Shown one piece after another: positions 1 to 8,232 of a stretch of DNA of 64,000 nt (position 1 is the stretch's first letter; the number at the start of each line of letters is the position of its first letter). The stretch comes from Stappia sp. 28M-7. GTDB taxonomy: Bacteria > Pseudomonadota > Alphaproteobacteria > Rhizobiales > Stappiaceae. The stretch is taken from NCBI RefSeq assembly GCF_014252955.1, contig NZ_JACMIA010000001.1, positions 992,001 to 1,056,000 on the forward strand, written 5' to 3'. The translations under genes were made by a program, and so were the position numbers. The notes under the pieces were generated by a model that did no database searches, was not told the origin of the DNA, and saw only the letters and a list, made by a program, of their open reading frames with translations.

Positions 1-524
1 TTGATGTCTGCGATCAGGAATTCGAGATCCAGCGTCGGCAGGCCGAGATAGGCGCGCAGCTCGTCGAACACCGTCTTCAGCACGGCGGCATAGGCGAATT
101 CCTCGGAGGCCGGGCGCAGCTCGTTGATGTCGAGGCACTGGATCTGCGCTTCTTCGCGGGCGGTCTCGATGAAGGCGGCGATCTGGCCGCTGGAGAGCGT
201 CGCCGTGCCGTCCTCGAGCGCCAGCTGCTTCATCAGGAGCGATGCCTCGAAAATGTCGAGGATCCGCCGCGACAGCAGGTGCACCAGCTCTCGCAAGGCG
301 CGCTCCTGGGCCGGATTGCACTCCACGAAGTTCATCTCGATGATGTCGAAGATCCCCGCCTCGAACGTCTCGCTCATGTTGCGGAAGCAGGCGTGGTGAT
401 GGAGCAACTTGTTGACTGCCGGCAGCGCATCCACCTCCACCGGGCAATCCGACATGCAGATATCGTTGATGTCGGTGAAGCGCGGTGCGTTGGTGCGGTT
501 CTGGCTATTCTGGCTCTTGAACAC
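1..524 (-). CDS. Hypothetical protein, C-terminus beyond window start (partial)
   Basis: The minus strand is open from a GTG at 524 to the window edge, giving at least 174 codons. A GGAG Shine-Dalgarno (531-534) sits six bases upstream of the GTG, which decides the start. The product begins MFKSQNSQNR and contains an unusual Cys-x-x-x-Cys (CMSDC) followed by HHH near residue 44, then acidic amphipathic helices. No signal peptide or membrane segment is visible. I do not recognise the family. Three GANTC sites lie about 90-115 bp upstream, which suggests cell-cycle or methylation-linked expression; this is inference. The competing open frames here lack a comparable ribosome binding site. Confidence 0.6.
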   Translation of the reverse strand, partial: MFKSQNSQNRTNAPRFTDINDICMSDCPVEVDALPAVNKLLHHHACFRNMSETFEAGIFDIIEMNFVECNPAQERALRELVHLLSRRILDIFEASLLMKQLALEDGTATLSSGQIAAFIETAREEAQIQCLDINELRPASEEFAYAAVLKTVFDELRAYLGLPTLDLEFLIADI

Positions 525-866
525 GGCAATCTCCTTTGCCAGCCCCTACAGGGGCGGCGCGATCTCTCGTCTTGTCTTTTGGGTGTCCGGCCGGAGATGG
601 CCGTCTTGGTTAAACGATTCCGAATCGCGATCTGAGTCGCAATTGGGAAACGCCCCGCAAGGGCAAGGTTATTTTCATGAAGGAGCGCTGTTTGGTGTGG
701 ACAAGCGCGAATCGGGCACACAGGCGCAACAAGCGCCGGGCTGTGACAGCAATCACGGCAAGTTGAGCGGGTTTCGAGGCAGGATCTGCGGCAAATAACG
801 AGGGGTTTACGGCTTTGCGCTACCTTTTGCCTAAGCCGCATCCGTGAGACTGCGAAGGTTGTTCGA
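525..866. other. Intergenic region between divergent genes; GANTC cluster
   Basis: About 340 bases separate the minus-strand gene starting at 524 from the transpeptidase starting at 867. No convincing ORF was found. It must hold two divergent promoters. The only clear signal is the cluster of three GANTC motifs at 616-638 with an adjacent TTGGTTAA (606-613), the reverse complement of a near-CtrA half-site. Confidence 0.5.
606..638. promoter_or_regulatory. Cluster of three GANTC (CcrM methylation) sites plus CtrA-like half-site
   Basis: GATTC (616-620), GAATC (622-626) and GAGTC (634-638) lie within 23 bases, preceded by TTGGTTAA (606-613; TTAACCAA on the minus strand, one base from the CtrA half-site TTAACCAT). 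In alphaproteobacteria GANTC is methylated by CcrM, and GcrA prefers methylated GANTC promoters. A gcrA gene lies in this window at 55319-55861. Function here is inferred. Confidence 0.45.
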
Positions 867-2129
867 ATGATCGAGATTCCCCGCGAGACCTTTCCCGGCG
901 TCGGCCGGTTCTCGTCCACCCTTGCCGCATTGTTGATCGCCGCCGGAACGATGGCGATGGCGGGCGGCACCGCGATCGCCCGCGATGCGGCTCCGATGAC
1001 CCCGATTGCAGGCGCGGGTGCAGCGGCGCAGGCCGACGCTACCGACATGCCCTTGCAGATCCTCGTTTCGCTGGACGACCAGAAGCTGGAGGTCTACCGC
1101 GGCACGCAGCTGATCGAGACCACCCGCATCTCGTCGGGCAAGCGCGGGCACGGCACGCCGACCGGCGTCTTCAGCATCCTGGAGAAACGCCGCCGTCACT
1201 TCTCGAACCTCTACAACAACGCACCCATGCCCTATATGCAACGCCTGACCTGGTCGGGCATCGCCCTGCATGAAGGCGTGGTGCCGAACTATCCGGCCTC
1301 CCATGGCTGCATCCGGATGCCGCGTGGCTTTGCCCAGCAGCTCTTCTCGATGACGGATCGCGGCGCCCATGTGGTCGTGACGCGAAAGCGGGCCGAACCG
1401 CGCGCCGTCACCCATGCGGCGCTGCCCGCCCTGCGCCTGGCAGAGACGGAAGTCGCCAGCCTGGCTGCCGAACTGCGGCCGGGCCTGCCCGGCGCCGTCA
1501 CGGACGGCGAGGCCGGCACCGTCGGTTCGATCGGCCCGACCGAGCCGGCGCTGCAGCTGCCGAGCGAGCCGCTGCGCATTCTCGTGACGCCGACCTCCGC
1601 GCGGGAGCGTGTGCGCGACATGCAGCGGGTTCTCGACCGTCTCGGCTATGATCCGGGGCCGGCCGACGGCGTGATGGGGCGCAAGACCCGCGCGGCGATC
1701 CGCCTGTTCCAGGAGGGGGCCGAACTGCCGATCACCGGCGAGCCGACCGACCTTGTGCTGCGCGCGCTCTACGCCGATGCGGGCGAGATGGGGCCGGCAA
1801 CCGGCCGGCTCTACGTGCGGCGCAAGTTCAAGGAGGTCTATTCGGCCAATGTGGTGCTGAAGGACCCGGACCAGCCGCTCGGCACCCATCTGTTCACTGC
1901 CATTGCCGGCGTTGCGCCCGGCGCCGAACCGCGCTGGATGACCGTTGTCGCGGACGAGGCGGAAAACCGCTCGCCGGAAAGCGTGCTCGACCGCATCGAG
2001 TGGACCGACGAGGCCCGCGCCTTCGTGGAGGGGAACCTCGCCCTCGGTTCCTCGCTGATGGTCACCGACCGTCCGTTCAGCCTGCATTCGGGGCTCGGCA
2101 CCGACTTCGTGGTGATGACGCGCCAGTAA
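867..2129 (+). CDS. L,D-transpeptidase (YkuD domain) with C-terminal peptidoglycan-binding domain
   Basis: The 420-aa product has an N-terminal hydrophobic segment (about residues 17-33) consistent with a signal peptide or anchor. A YkuD catalytic domain follows (about 62-170) with the conserved His135 and SHGCIRMP motif, where Cys148 is the expected nucleophile. A PG_binding_1 domain lies at about 248-305 (core LDRLGYDPGPADGVMG). YkuD enzymes form 3-3 crosslinks or attach lipoproteins to peptidoglycan in the periplasm. Which of these it does cannot be told from sequence. It is transcribed alone and ends at a strong bidirectional terminator. A GAAGG lies just upstream of the ATG. Confidence 0.9.
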   Translation: MIEIPRETFPGVGRFSSTLAALLIAAGTMAMAGGTAIARDAAPMTPIAGAGAAAQADATDMPLQILVSLDDQKLEVYRGTQLIETTRISSGKRGHGTPTGVFSILEKRRRHFSNLYNNAPMPYMQRLTWSGIALHEGVVPNYPASHGCIRMPRGFAQQLFSMTDRGAHVVVTRKRAEPRAVTHAALPALRLAETEVASLAAELRPGLPGAVTDGEAGTVGSIGPTEPALQLPSEPLRILVTPTSARERVRDMQRVLDRLGYDPGPADGVMGRKTRAAIRLFQEGAELPITGEPTDLVLRALYADAGEMGPATGRLYVRRKFKEVYSANVVLKDPDQPLGTHLFTAIAGVAPGAEPRWMTVVADEAENRSPESVLDRIEWTDEARAFVEGNLALGSSLMVTDRPFSLHSGLGTDFVVMTRQ

Positions 2130-2151
2130 AGCGCTGAGGGCCTGAAATGAG

Positions 2152-2185
2152 AAAAGGCGGCGGAGGTCATCCTCCGCCGCCTTTT
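2152..2185. terminator. Bidirectional rho-independent terminator
   Basis: A perfect 15-bp inverted repeat (AAAAGGCGGCGGAGG / CCTCCGCCGCCTTTT) with a TCAT loop lies between the convergent transpeptidase gene (ends 2129) and the minus-strand gene (ends 2216). Terminal A and T runs serve both strands. Confidence 0.9.
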
Positions 2186-2215
2186 CGTTTCGTCCTGGGT
2201 CTCGCCCCGCGAGCG

Positions 2216-2902
2216 TCAGTCGCCCGCGACGAAATAGTGCAGCGTCCCGTCCGGGCCGATGCCGACGCGATAGAAGGTCCAGGCGCCGGTTGCCTCCATG
2301 TCGGCAAGATCGCCGGACGTGACGACGCGGTACATCTCCACCTTCTGCTCGTTGGTCAGCCGGGCGAGGGGGATGCGGGAGAAATACGGCCAGATGTACA
2401 TTTCCTGCGCCGTGCCCTGATCGACATGGACATAGCCCGTCTCCAGCAGCTCGGTCAGGATGGCCATCACCTCCAGGCCCTCTCCGTCGCCCGAACTCGA
2501 CTTGATGAACTCGATCGGGTCGCCCGTCTCGCCGAAGGAGAGGGTGGGCATCATCTCGTTGCCCTCCAGCACCATGCGGAAGCGGTCGAGATCCCCGGCA
2601 TGCGCGGCCTCGAGCAGCTGGGACCGCATGCGGGCGACCGCCTTGGGCAGGTCGGCGTCGCCGTATTTCACTTCCGGAAGATGGAGAGGCTGCGCGCCAT
2701 AGGCGCCCGAGGCGGCGGTGCCCGGCTCCGGAGCAGCGGCGGGAACCTCGAGCGCATCGGAGGGGATGCGGGTGCCGTCTGCAGGCTCTTCGGTGGGCGT
2801 CACCTGGATCCGTTCCGTCTTCACGGTCGCAGCCTGCGCGATGGCGGAACTGTTGAGCGCCACGGTGAGCAGGAGGGCGGCGAGAGCCGGGCCAAGGTGC
2901 AT
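2216..2902 (-). CDS. Conserved hypothetical secreted protein
   Basis: The 228-aa product starts with a clear Sec signal peptide (hydrophobic residues 5-17, cleavage after about SAIAQA). A Pro/Glu/Ala-rich low-complexity linker follows (about 34-65) and then a soluble domain. The section around AAHAGDLDRFRMVLEGNEMMP resembles a single ankyrin-like helical unit, and the end is rich in aromatic residues (WTFYRVGIGPDGTLHYFV). I do not recognise a named family. A periplasmic location is inferred from the signal peptide. It is a single-gene unit facing the transpeptidase across the shared terminator, so a cell-envelope role is possible but unproven. Confidence 0.75.
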   Translation of the reverse strand: MHLGPALAALLLTVALNSSAIAQAATVKTERIQVTPTEEPADGTRIPSDALEVPAAAPEPGTAASGAYGAQPLHLPEVKYGDADLPKAVARMRSQLLEAAHAGDLDRFRMVLEGNEMMPTLSFGETGDPIEFIKSSSGDGEGLEVMAILTELLETGYVHVDQGTAQEMYIWPYFSRIPLARLTNEQKVEMYRVVTSGDLADMEATGAWTFYRVGIGPDGTLHYFVAGD

Positions 2903-3109
2903 GTCGGTCGTTCCTGTTGTCGGGGGCGGGTCTCGCGGGTGACCCTATACCAAGCGCGGGCGAGGGGGAATCACGCCTTGGCGAGCACGGCAACGCTGTA
3001 GGCCGCATGCGTGTTGCGCCTCGACGGTTGAGCTTGCCGACGGCGTTGGTTAGGGATTGTTCGCAAGGCAGGCTGCGGGATCGAGCCGCGGGCAAGGGAT
3101 CTGGCAGTT

Positions 3110-3736
3110 TTGCAGGAACCGTTATTCTTTTTCATCGGGCTGGGCATCGGTATCGCCACCAGTGCGCCGGTCGGCCCAGTCAATATCGCTGTTATCCAGC
3201 GCGCGTTCCGCTCAGGGCTGTTGCCGGGCTTGTGTGCCGGATTCGGCGCGATGCTCGCCGACGGGCTCTATGCCACCTTCGCGGCCTTCGGCGTGACCGT
3301 GGTGTCGGACTTCGTCGAGCAGCACAGCCGGATCATCCAGTCGGTCGGCGGCGTGCTGGTGATTCTCTTCGGCCTTCGCATCCTGATGTCTCGGCCGCAT
3401 TTCGAGGCCGGCGACGACGCACCGCAAGGACTTATGTCCGGCCTGGTCGGCGGGTTCGCGATGACCGCCACCAATCCGGGTGTGGTGCTCGGGTTTCTGG
3501 CGATCTTCGGCAGTCTCGGCGAATGGGCACCGGATCCGGGCAACTATATCGGCGCCGCCACCTTGGTGCTCGGCGTTCTGACAGGCGCGCTGGTCTGGTG
3601 GGTCCTGTTGGCGTCGCTCGTTTCGCATTTGCGCGAAAGAATGAACGACACCTGGCTCTTGTGGATCAATCGCGTTGCCGGGGGAGCCCTATGCGTCTTC
3701 GGCCTGGCGATCTTCGTCCATCTCTACCTTTTGTGA
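3110..3736 (+). CDS. LysE family translocator
   Basis: The 208-aa product has about six hydrophobic segments. It carries the family's N-terminal signature (LGIGIATSAPVGPVNIAVIQRAF) and the AMTATNPGVVLGFLAIF segment that corresponds to the conserved Asn-Pro in the middle of LysE/RhtB exporters. These inner-membrane proteins export amino acids or related metabolites; the substrate here is unknown. The only reasonable start that preserves the first helix is the TTG at 3110, with a weak GGGA upstream, so the exact start is uncertain. It stands alone between a secreted-protein gene and a convergent small gene. Confidence 0.85.
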   Translation: MQEPLFFFIGLGIGIATSAPVGPVNIAVIQRAFRSGLLPGLCAGFGAMLADGLYATFAAFGVTVVSDFVEQHSRIIQSVGGVLVILFGLRILMSRPHFEAGDDAPQGLMSGLVGGFAMTATNPGVVLGFLAIFGSLGEWAPDPGNYIGAATLVLGVLTGALVWWVLLASLVSHLRERMNDTWLLWINRVAGGALCVFGLAIFVHLYLL

Positions 3737-3763
3737 GGGCGCGCCGGGAGCTGCCCTCAGCCG

Positions 3764-4036
3764 TCAGTGCATGGGCTTGAACAGCGTGTAGTCGCCTCGG
3801 CGAACGCGCTCGGGCAGGCCTTCGGCAAGCTGTGCGACGGCTTCCTCGCCATAGGTGGTTACCAGGTCGACGAAGGCGGTGAACAGCGCCGCATGGGCGA
3901 CAGCTGCAGAATCCAGACCGTCGGCGACGGCCTCCGCAAACGCATGATCGATGTAGCCGAGGGCCATCCGCCGGATGTCCTGATCGGTGACCGGGCCTTC
4001 ATCGAACTCGGTTTCGGTGTTTTCGCTGTCGTGCAT
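3764..4036 (-). CDS. Small conserved hypothetical protein (90 aa)
   Basis: The product is a 90-aa acidic, Ala-rich, all-helical protein (VTDQDIRRMALGYIDHAFAE and AHAALFTAFVDLVTTYGEE) without membrane segments. I do not recognise the family. It converges on lysE with a 27-bp gap. The upstream region carries a GAGTC site (4100-4104) and ATGGTTAA (4156-4163), the exact reverse complement of the CtrA half-site TTAACCAT, so cell-cycle control is possible. The coding call rests on length, codon pattern and a good fit between the neighbours. Confidence 0.7.
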   Translation of the reverse strand: MHDSENTETEFDEGPVTDQDIRRMALGYIDHAFAEAVADGLDSAAVAHAALFTAFVDLVTTYGEEAVAQLAEGLPERVRRGDYTLFKPMH

Positions 4037-4099
4037 TGTGGCTGCCTGATTTCGTGTCGACGCGTCCGGTCGATGCGTCGTGCAGCCCTCACTGTGCGT

Positions 4100-4163
4100 G
4101 AGTCGTGGCAGGATCGTAAAGAAAAGCTTAAAACCTTCGCTAAATTCCGAAGAATATGGTTAA
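4100..4163. promoter_or_regulatory. GANTC site and CtrA half-site upstream of the 90-aa gene
   Basis: GAGTC occurs at 4100-4104 and ATGGTTAA at 4156-4163, the latter matching TTAACCAT on the minus strand. Both lie upstream of the minus-strand gene starting at 4036. The motifs are seen in the sequence; regulation is inferred. Confidence 0.3.
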
Positions 4164-4178
4164 CGCCGCTTCAGGATT

Positions 4179-4607
4179 TCAACGGTTGTAGCGGGTGGTG
4201 ACGTTACGGATCAGCGCGCCGCCTTCCTCGATATAGCGGGCAAGTGCAGCTTCTGCTGCTGGCGTGCATTTGACGTAGACCGAGGAGAACCCTCGATAAC
4301 CCTGGTTGAAACGTTCGATGAAGCGGCGGCGGCGTTCATCGTCCTGCACCTCGGCATCCAGCAGGGACTCCATCTCGTCGCGCCAGACGCTGCCGTCGGG
4401 CGAGCCGCAGAGCGGGCGGAGGTAATGGAGCGCGCCCAGGATCTCCGACAGCCGCATCAGCTCGGCCTCGTAGGGCGGATCCTCCGGTCGCGCAGGCTCC
4501 TGTGCTGCGGCCGGCTGAGCGGCCGCAATCGGCAGCTGGACGGCGAGCAGAAGCGCGAGCGGCAACATGCGGAGGGGATGCCGAAGCGGGCGGAACTGTC
4601 GTTTCAT
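4179..4607 (-). CDS. TIGR02301-family secreted protein
   Basis: From the ATG at 4607 the product is 142 aa: MKRQFRPLRH, a hydrophobic signal stretch (LRMLPLALLLAVQLPIA), then a helical soluble domain with LSEILGALHYLRPLCG and the end FNQGYRGFSSVYVKCTPAA. This matches my memory of TIGR02301, a small uncharacterised alphaproteobacterial family with two conserved cysteines. A longer frame opens at 4691 but would overlap the upstream Nudix gene and push the signal peptide inward, so 4607 is preferred. It follows the Nudix gene by 67 bp on the same strand and may be cotranscribed. Confidence 0.75.
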   Translation of the reverse strand: MKRQFRPLRHPLRMLPLALLLAVQLPIAAAQPAAAQEPARPEDPPYEAELMRLSEILGALHYLRPLCGSPDGSVWRDEMESLLDAEVQDDERRRRFIERFNQGYRGFSSVYVKCTPAAEAALARYIEEGGALIRNVTTRYNR

Positions 4608-4674
4608 GGCCGGCAAGATGCGCTGTCTGATGTTGTTCCGCAAGGGGAGCAGAGCCGGCCTTGGCGTTGCGCAA

Positions 4675-5100
4675 TCATGATGCGGGGTCATCGCCGATAA
4701 GGCGCAGCAGGCGGGCGGCGGTGCCCGGCGTCATGGTGAGCCCGGCGAATGAGCCGGGCGCGAAAAAGGCCGCGTCGGCCGCGTCGTCGCCCGGCTGCAG
4801 TGTGCCTTGTGGATAGCTTGCCCGGAACACCGCGATCACGAAGTGCCGCCCCGGGGCATGGTCCTCTGGCACCAGCTCGACGAGTTCCGCCGGGGCCGGC
4901 TCGATCTGCGCCGACAGGCCGGTTTCCTCGAAGAGTTCGCGCGCGGCGCCGTCGCGCAGCCGCTCTCCGAATTCCACCGATCCCCCCGGCAGGCTCCAGT
5001 ATCCGGCAAAGGGCTCCTTGCCGCGCTTCACCAGCAGGACCTTGTCTTCGTGCCGAAGGAAAACACTGACGCCGAGACGGGGATGGTTCGAATCGCTCAT
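4675..5100 (-). CDS. Nudix hydrolase
   Basis: The 141-aa protein contains a full Nudix box: G40 region [20 protein letters not shown] followed by ETGL, matching GX5EX7REUXEEXGU. This is the metal-binding helix that cleaves nucleoside diphosphates linked to another moiety. The N-terminus ([20 protein letters not shown]) and the WSLPGG turn fit the ADP-ribose pyrophosphatase or MutT-like branch. The actual substrate is not resolvable. Start at 5100 gives the usual family length; the same frame is open further upstream but has no homology to the fold there. Confidence 0.9.
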   Translation of the reverse strand: MSDSNHPRLGVSVFLRHEDKVLLVKRGKEPFAGYWSLPGGSVEFGERLRDGAARELFEETGLSAQIEPAPAELVELVPEDHAPGRHFVIAVFRASYPQGTLQPGDDAADAAFFAPGSFAGLTMTPGTAARLLRLIGDDPAS

Positions 5101-5156
5101 GGCCGCAGCATGCCACGGCGCATCGTTCCGGCAAGGCCGATAAGCGGCGGGTTCGC

Positions 5157-5663
5157 CTACGCGAACAGCGCGTCGATGGAGGCTTGGGAGTCGGTCTCCG
5201 CGACGCTCGCGGGATCGAGATGACCGTGGATGATGGCGCTGGCGGTGGCGATCAGCGGCTTGATCTCTTCCACCGTCTGCAGGGCGACGATCGGCGCGAC
5301 GGCGGTAATGTCGCCGGTCTCGCGCAGGCGCCCCTGCTTTTCGCAAACGGCGGTGTCGAGCGTTGCCACGACGTCCTTCAGGGCCTTGCGCACGGCTGGC
5401 GGGGCGGCCTGGAAGGCCTCGACGGCAAGATGCTTCTCGGCGAAGTTCGACGCCTCGAAATGCTGTTCGTAGCTGAGCGGCTGCCAGTCCAGAACGTCTT
5501 CCGCGCAATCCGGCATGTCTGGGAGCATTTCGAGCAGCATGACCACCTCATTGAAATGATTGAGGTAGTCGGTCGCCAGCCCGGTGCGGGGATTGATATT
5601 CGCCGCAGCCAGCCTGTCGGCCGAAAGATGCCCTTCTCCCAATGTCGGTAGCGCGACGGTCAT
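5157..5663 (-). CDS. Conserved hypothetical protein (168 aa)
   Basis: The soluble 168-aa product is acidic and helical, with a distinctive core [20 protein letters not shown] and a later [20 protein letters not shown]. There is no signal peptide, membrane segment or recognisable catalytic motif. I remember similar sequences as hypotheticals in Hyphomicrobiales but cannot name a family. It lies 56 bp upstream of the Nudix gene on the same strand and could lead that small transcript. Its ATG at 5663 follows AAAGGACGTCAA, a good ribosome binding site. Confidence 0.75.
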   Translation of the reverse strand: MTVALPTLGEGHLSADRLAAANINPRTGLATDYLNHFNEVVMLLEMLPDMPDCAEDVLDWQPLSYEQHFEASNFAEKHLAVEAFQAAPPAVRKALKDVVATLDTAVCEKQGRLRETGDITAVAPIVALQTVEEIKPLIATASAIIHGHLDPASVAETDSQASIDALFA

Positions 5664-5793
5664 TTGACGTCCTTTGACGATCCATTCCTCGCAGTCTTAA
5701 TTGTGTCGGGTTTCAATTTGCCTAATTACGCGAGTACGATAACAAGCAATGCCGTGCGCCGGTGGGCGTGCGGGCCTGGAAGGACGGGAATTC

Positions 5794-6579
5794 ATGTGCG
5801 GACGGTTCGCCCTGAAGGCTTCCGCTGAAGAGCTGCGAAACGTCTTCGAATATCTGGGGGCCGCGCCCGGCGCCGAGGGGATGCCGCCGCGCTTCAACAT
5901 CGCGCCGACCCAGCCTATCGCCACCATCCGTCACGCTCATGGGGCGCGGCGCTTTGCGCTGGTCCGCTGGGGACTCGTCCCGGGATGGGTGAAAGATCCC
6001 TCCGCGTTTTCGCTGCTGATCAATGCAAGAGCCGAGACGGTGGCCGAAAAGCCGTCCTTCAGGGGCGCGATCCGCCATCGGCGCTGCCTCGTTCCCGCCA
6101 GCGGCTATTACGAATGGCATCGTCCCGACGACGGCTCCAGGCAGCCCTGGTACATCAGGCCGCGAGACGGCAAGTTGGTCGCGCTCGCCGGACTGTGGGA
6201 GGAATGGTGCGATCCCGACGGCGGGGAGATCGAGACGGGCGCACTGCTCACCGTTCCGGCCAATGCAGCACTCGCTCCGATCCATCACCGCATGCCGGCG
6301 GTGATCGCGCCGGAGGATTTCGATACCTGGCTCGATGTCGGCGGCACGTCGGTCAAGGAGGCGCTCGCGCTGCTGCGGCCTGCCCCGGAGAGCTTTTTCG
6401 AGGCTGTGCCCGTATCCCAGCGGGTCAACTCCGCACGGGACGACGACGAGGCGCTGACCGAGCAGGTCGCACTGGCTGAGGCGCCGGCCGAATCGGCCTC
6501 TCCTAAGCGCACGGCCGGGGCCGGCACGCGGCAGGCCAAGCCGGCCGGACGCACATCCGGCCAGCTCGATCTGTTCTGA
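5794..6579 (+). CDS. SOS response-associated peptidase (SRAP, YedK/HMCES family)
   Basis: Starting at 5794 the 261-aa protein begins MCGRFALK, placing the catalytic Cys2 at the mature N-terminus, which decides this start over the upstream ATG at 5749. Other SRAP hallmarks are NARAET (about residues 75-80), VPASGYYEWH with the catalytic Glu, and HHRMPAVI with the active-site His. SRAP proteins trap abasic sites in single-stranded DNA through a thiazolidine link to Cys2. A low-complexity Ala/Pro/Lys tail follows residue about 225. GGACGGGAA precedes the ATG. It converges on the next gene with only 3 bp between stops and no terminator. Confidence 0.95.
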   Translation: MCGRFALKASAEELRNVFEYLGAAPGAEGMPPRFNIAPTQPIATIRHAHGARRFALVRWGLVPGWVKDPSAFSLLINARAETVAEKPSFRGAIRHRRCLVPASGYYEWHRPDDGSRQPWYIRPRDGKLVALAGLWEEWCDPDGGEIETGALLTVPANAALAPIHHRMPAVIAPEDFDTWLDVGGTSVKEALALLRPAPESFFEAVPVSQRVNSARDDDEALTEQVALAEAPAESASPKRTAGAGTRQAKPAGRTSGQLDLF

Positions 6580-6582
6580 GGC

Positions 6583-8007
6583 TTAGAGAACCCGACCCGG
6601 ATTGAGGGTGTTGTTGGGGTCGAAGGCAGCCTTGATGCGCCGCATCAGGTCCATCTCCACCGGGCTTTTGACTTCGCCGAGGAGATCGCGCTTCAGCCGG
6701 CCGATGCCGTGTTCGGCCGAAATCGATCCGCCGAACTTCAGCACGATGCCATGAACGAGCTCGTTCATCTCGTCCCAGCGTGCGAGGAAGGCTGCCTTGT
6801 CGGCGCCCACCGGCTGGCTGACGTTGAAGTGGATGTTGCCGTCGCCCATGTGGCCGAAAGGCACGGGCCGGCAGTCCGGCACCATGGCCTCGACGGCGGC
6901 GATCGCCTCCGAGAGGAAGGCGGGAACGCTGGCGACCGGCACGGAGACGTCATGCTTGATCGAGCCGCCTTCCTCGCGCTGCACCTCGGACATGCCGTGC
7001 CGCAAGTGCCAGAAGGCAGCCGCCTGCGCGACCGATTCGGCAAGGGCCGCGTCCTCGACCAGGCCGGCCTCGTAGGCCTCGCCCAGGATGGTCTCCATCA
7101 AGGTGCGCGTCGGATTTTCCCCCTCCTCGCCTTCCGTTCCGGAGGACAGCTCCATGAGGACATACCAGGGGCAGGGCCCCTGCAGCGGATCGCGGGCCCC
7201 GGCAAGATGGCGGACCGAGAATTCCAGGCCGACGCGAGGCATCAGCTCGAATCCGGTCAGCATGGCGCCGGCGCGTGCACGGGCGCGGGTGAACAGCTCC
7301 AGGGCGTCTCCCGGTGACGCCAGCCCGATGAAAGCGACATCCTGTGCCCGCGGGCGTGGATAAAGCTTCAGGACGGCCGCCGTGATGATGCCCAGAGTGC
7401 CCTCCGAACCGATAAATAATTGTTTCAGATCGTAACCGGTATTGTCCTTGCGAAGACCTCTGAGGCCTTCCACAACACGCCCGTCGGGCAGCACGACTTC
7501 CAGTCCGAGAACGAGATCGCGGGTGTTGCCGTAGGCCAGCACGGCGGTGCCGCCGGCATTGGTGGCGATGTTGCCGCCGATCTGGCACGACCCCTGAGAG
7601 CCGAGCGTCAGGGGGAAGAGGCGCTCCACCTCGTCAGCTGCATCATGGATCGCCTGCAGGGTGCAGCCGGCCTCCACGGTCATCGTGTAGCCCTGCGCGT
7701 CGACCTCTCGAATGCGATTGAGGCGGCCCAGGCTGAGCACGATTTCCCTAGCGGAATCATTGGGAATTTGCCCGCCGACGAGGCCCGTATTGCCGCCCTG
7801 CGGCACGATCTTGAGACCTGTCCGGTCGGCATAGGCGAGGATCGCGGACACTTCCTCGCGCGTACCCGGACGCAGCACGAGAGGGGTCTCGCCCTGGTAC
7901 AGATCGCGCCACTCGCGCAGGTAGGGGGCCATGTCGGCAGGATCGGTCAGCGCGTTGCGCGCTCCGACGATATCGACGAGTGGGGAGAGAAGGCTTGATT
8001 CGGGCAT
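6583..8007 (-). CDS. FAD-binding oxidoreductase (D-2-hydroxyglutarate/glycolate dehydrogenase type)
   Basis: The 474-aa product has the FAD_binding_4 (PCMH) fold, with VPQGGNTGLVGGQIP near residue 75 and GGNIATNAGGTAVLAYGNTR near 150. It also has the FAD-oxidase C-terminal domain, with FGHMGDGNIHFNVSQP and the end SAEHGIGRLKRDLL. These fit flavoproteins that oxidise D-2-hydroxyacids such as D-2-hydroxyglutarate or D-lactate. The frame is open far upstream (to 9240), but that extension is the antisense of fabI and is rejected. In-frame ATGs at 8007 and 8022 are both plausible; neither has a strong ribosome binding site. Confidence 0.9.
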   Translation of the reverse strand: MPESSLLSPLVDIVGARNALTDPADMAPYLREWRDLYQGETPLVLRPGTREEVSAILAYADRTGLKIVPQGGNTGLVGGQIPNDSAREIVLSLGRLNRIREVDAQGYTMTVEAGCTLQAIHDAADEVERLFPLTLGSQGSCQIGGNIATNAGGTAVLAYGNTRDLVLGLEVVLPDGRVVEGLRGLRKDNTGYDLKQLFIGSEGTLGIITAAVLKLYPRPRAQDVAFIGLASPGDALELFTRARARAGAMLTGFELMPRVGLEFSVRHLAGARDPLQGPCPWYVLMELSSGTEGEEGENPTRTLMETILGEAYEAGLVEDAALAESVAQAAAFWHLRHGMSEVQREEGGSIKHDVSVPVASVPAFLSEAIAAVEAMVPDCRPVPFGHMGDGNIHFNVSQPVGADKAAFLARWDEMNELVHGIVLKFGGSISAEHGIGRLKRDLLGEVKSPVEMDLMRRIKAAFDPNNTLNPGRVL

Positions 8008-8232
8008 GGGCTGGACCGGCATGGTGGAAACGGGGAGTGCGGAAATTCCGGCGGTCACGCATATCACATTTTGCGGGGCAGTCGACGCGGGACAGGCAGC
8101 GGCCAGTGGCTTGAAGCGGTTGGGGGGCTGTGCCATAGGAACCGTCCCGGACTGCCGGTTGCGGTGCGGGGGCGGTTGGCGTTCGGCCTGTATGGCGACC
8201 GCTGAATGTATGGACTTGCTGGAGACGTGAGC

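Noticed and set aside
831-3095. Long minus-strand open frame opposite the L,D-transpeptidase
   Set aside because: The true minus-strand gene there is the shorter secreted protein at 2216-2902 in another frame.
4125-4145. Full CtrA box TTAA-N7-TTAA near 4128
   Set aside because: The second half after seven bases is GCTA; only the separate half-site at 4156-4163 is a good match.
5080-5100. tRNA-like T-loop sequence GGTTCGAATCG
   Set aside because: No acceptor stem, D arm or anticodon arm fits around it; it is coding sequence of the Nudix gene.
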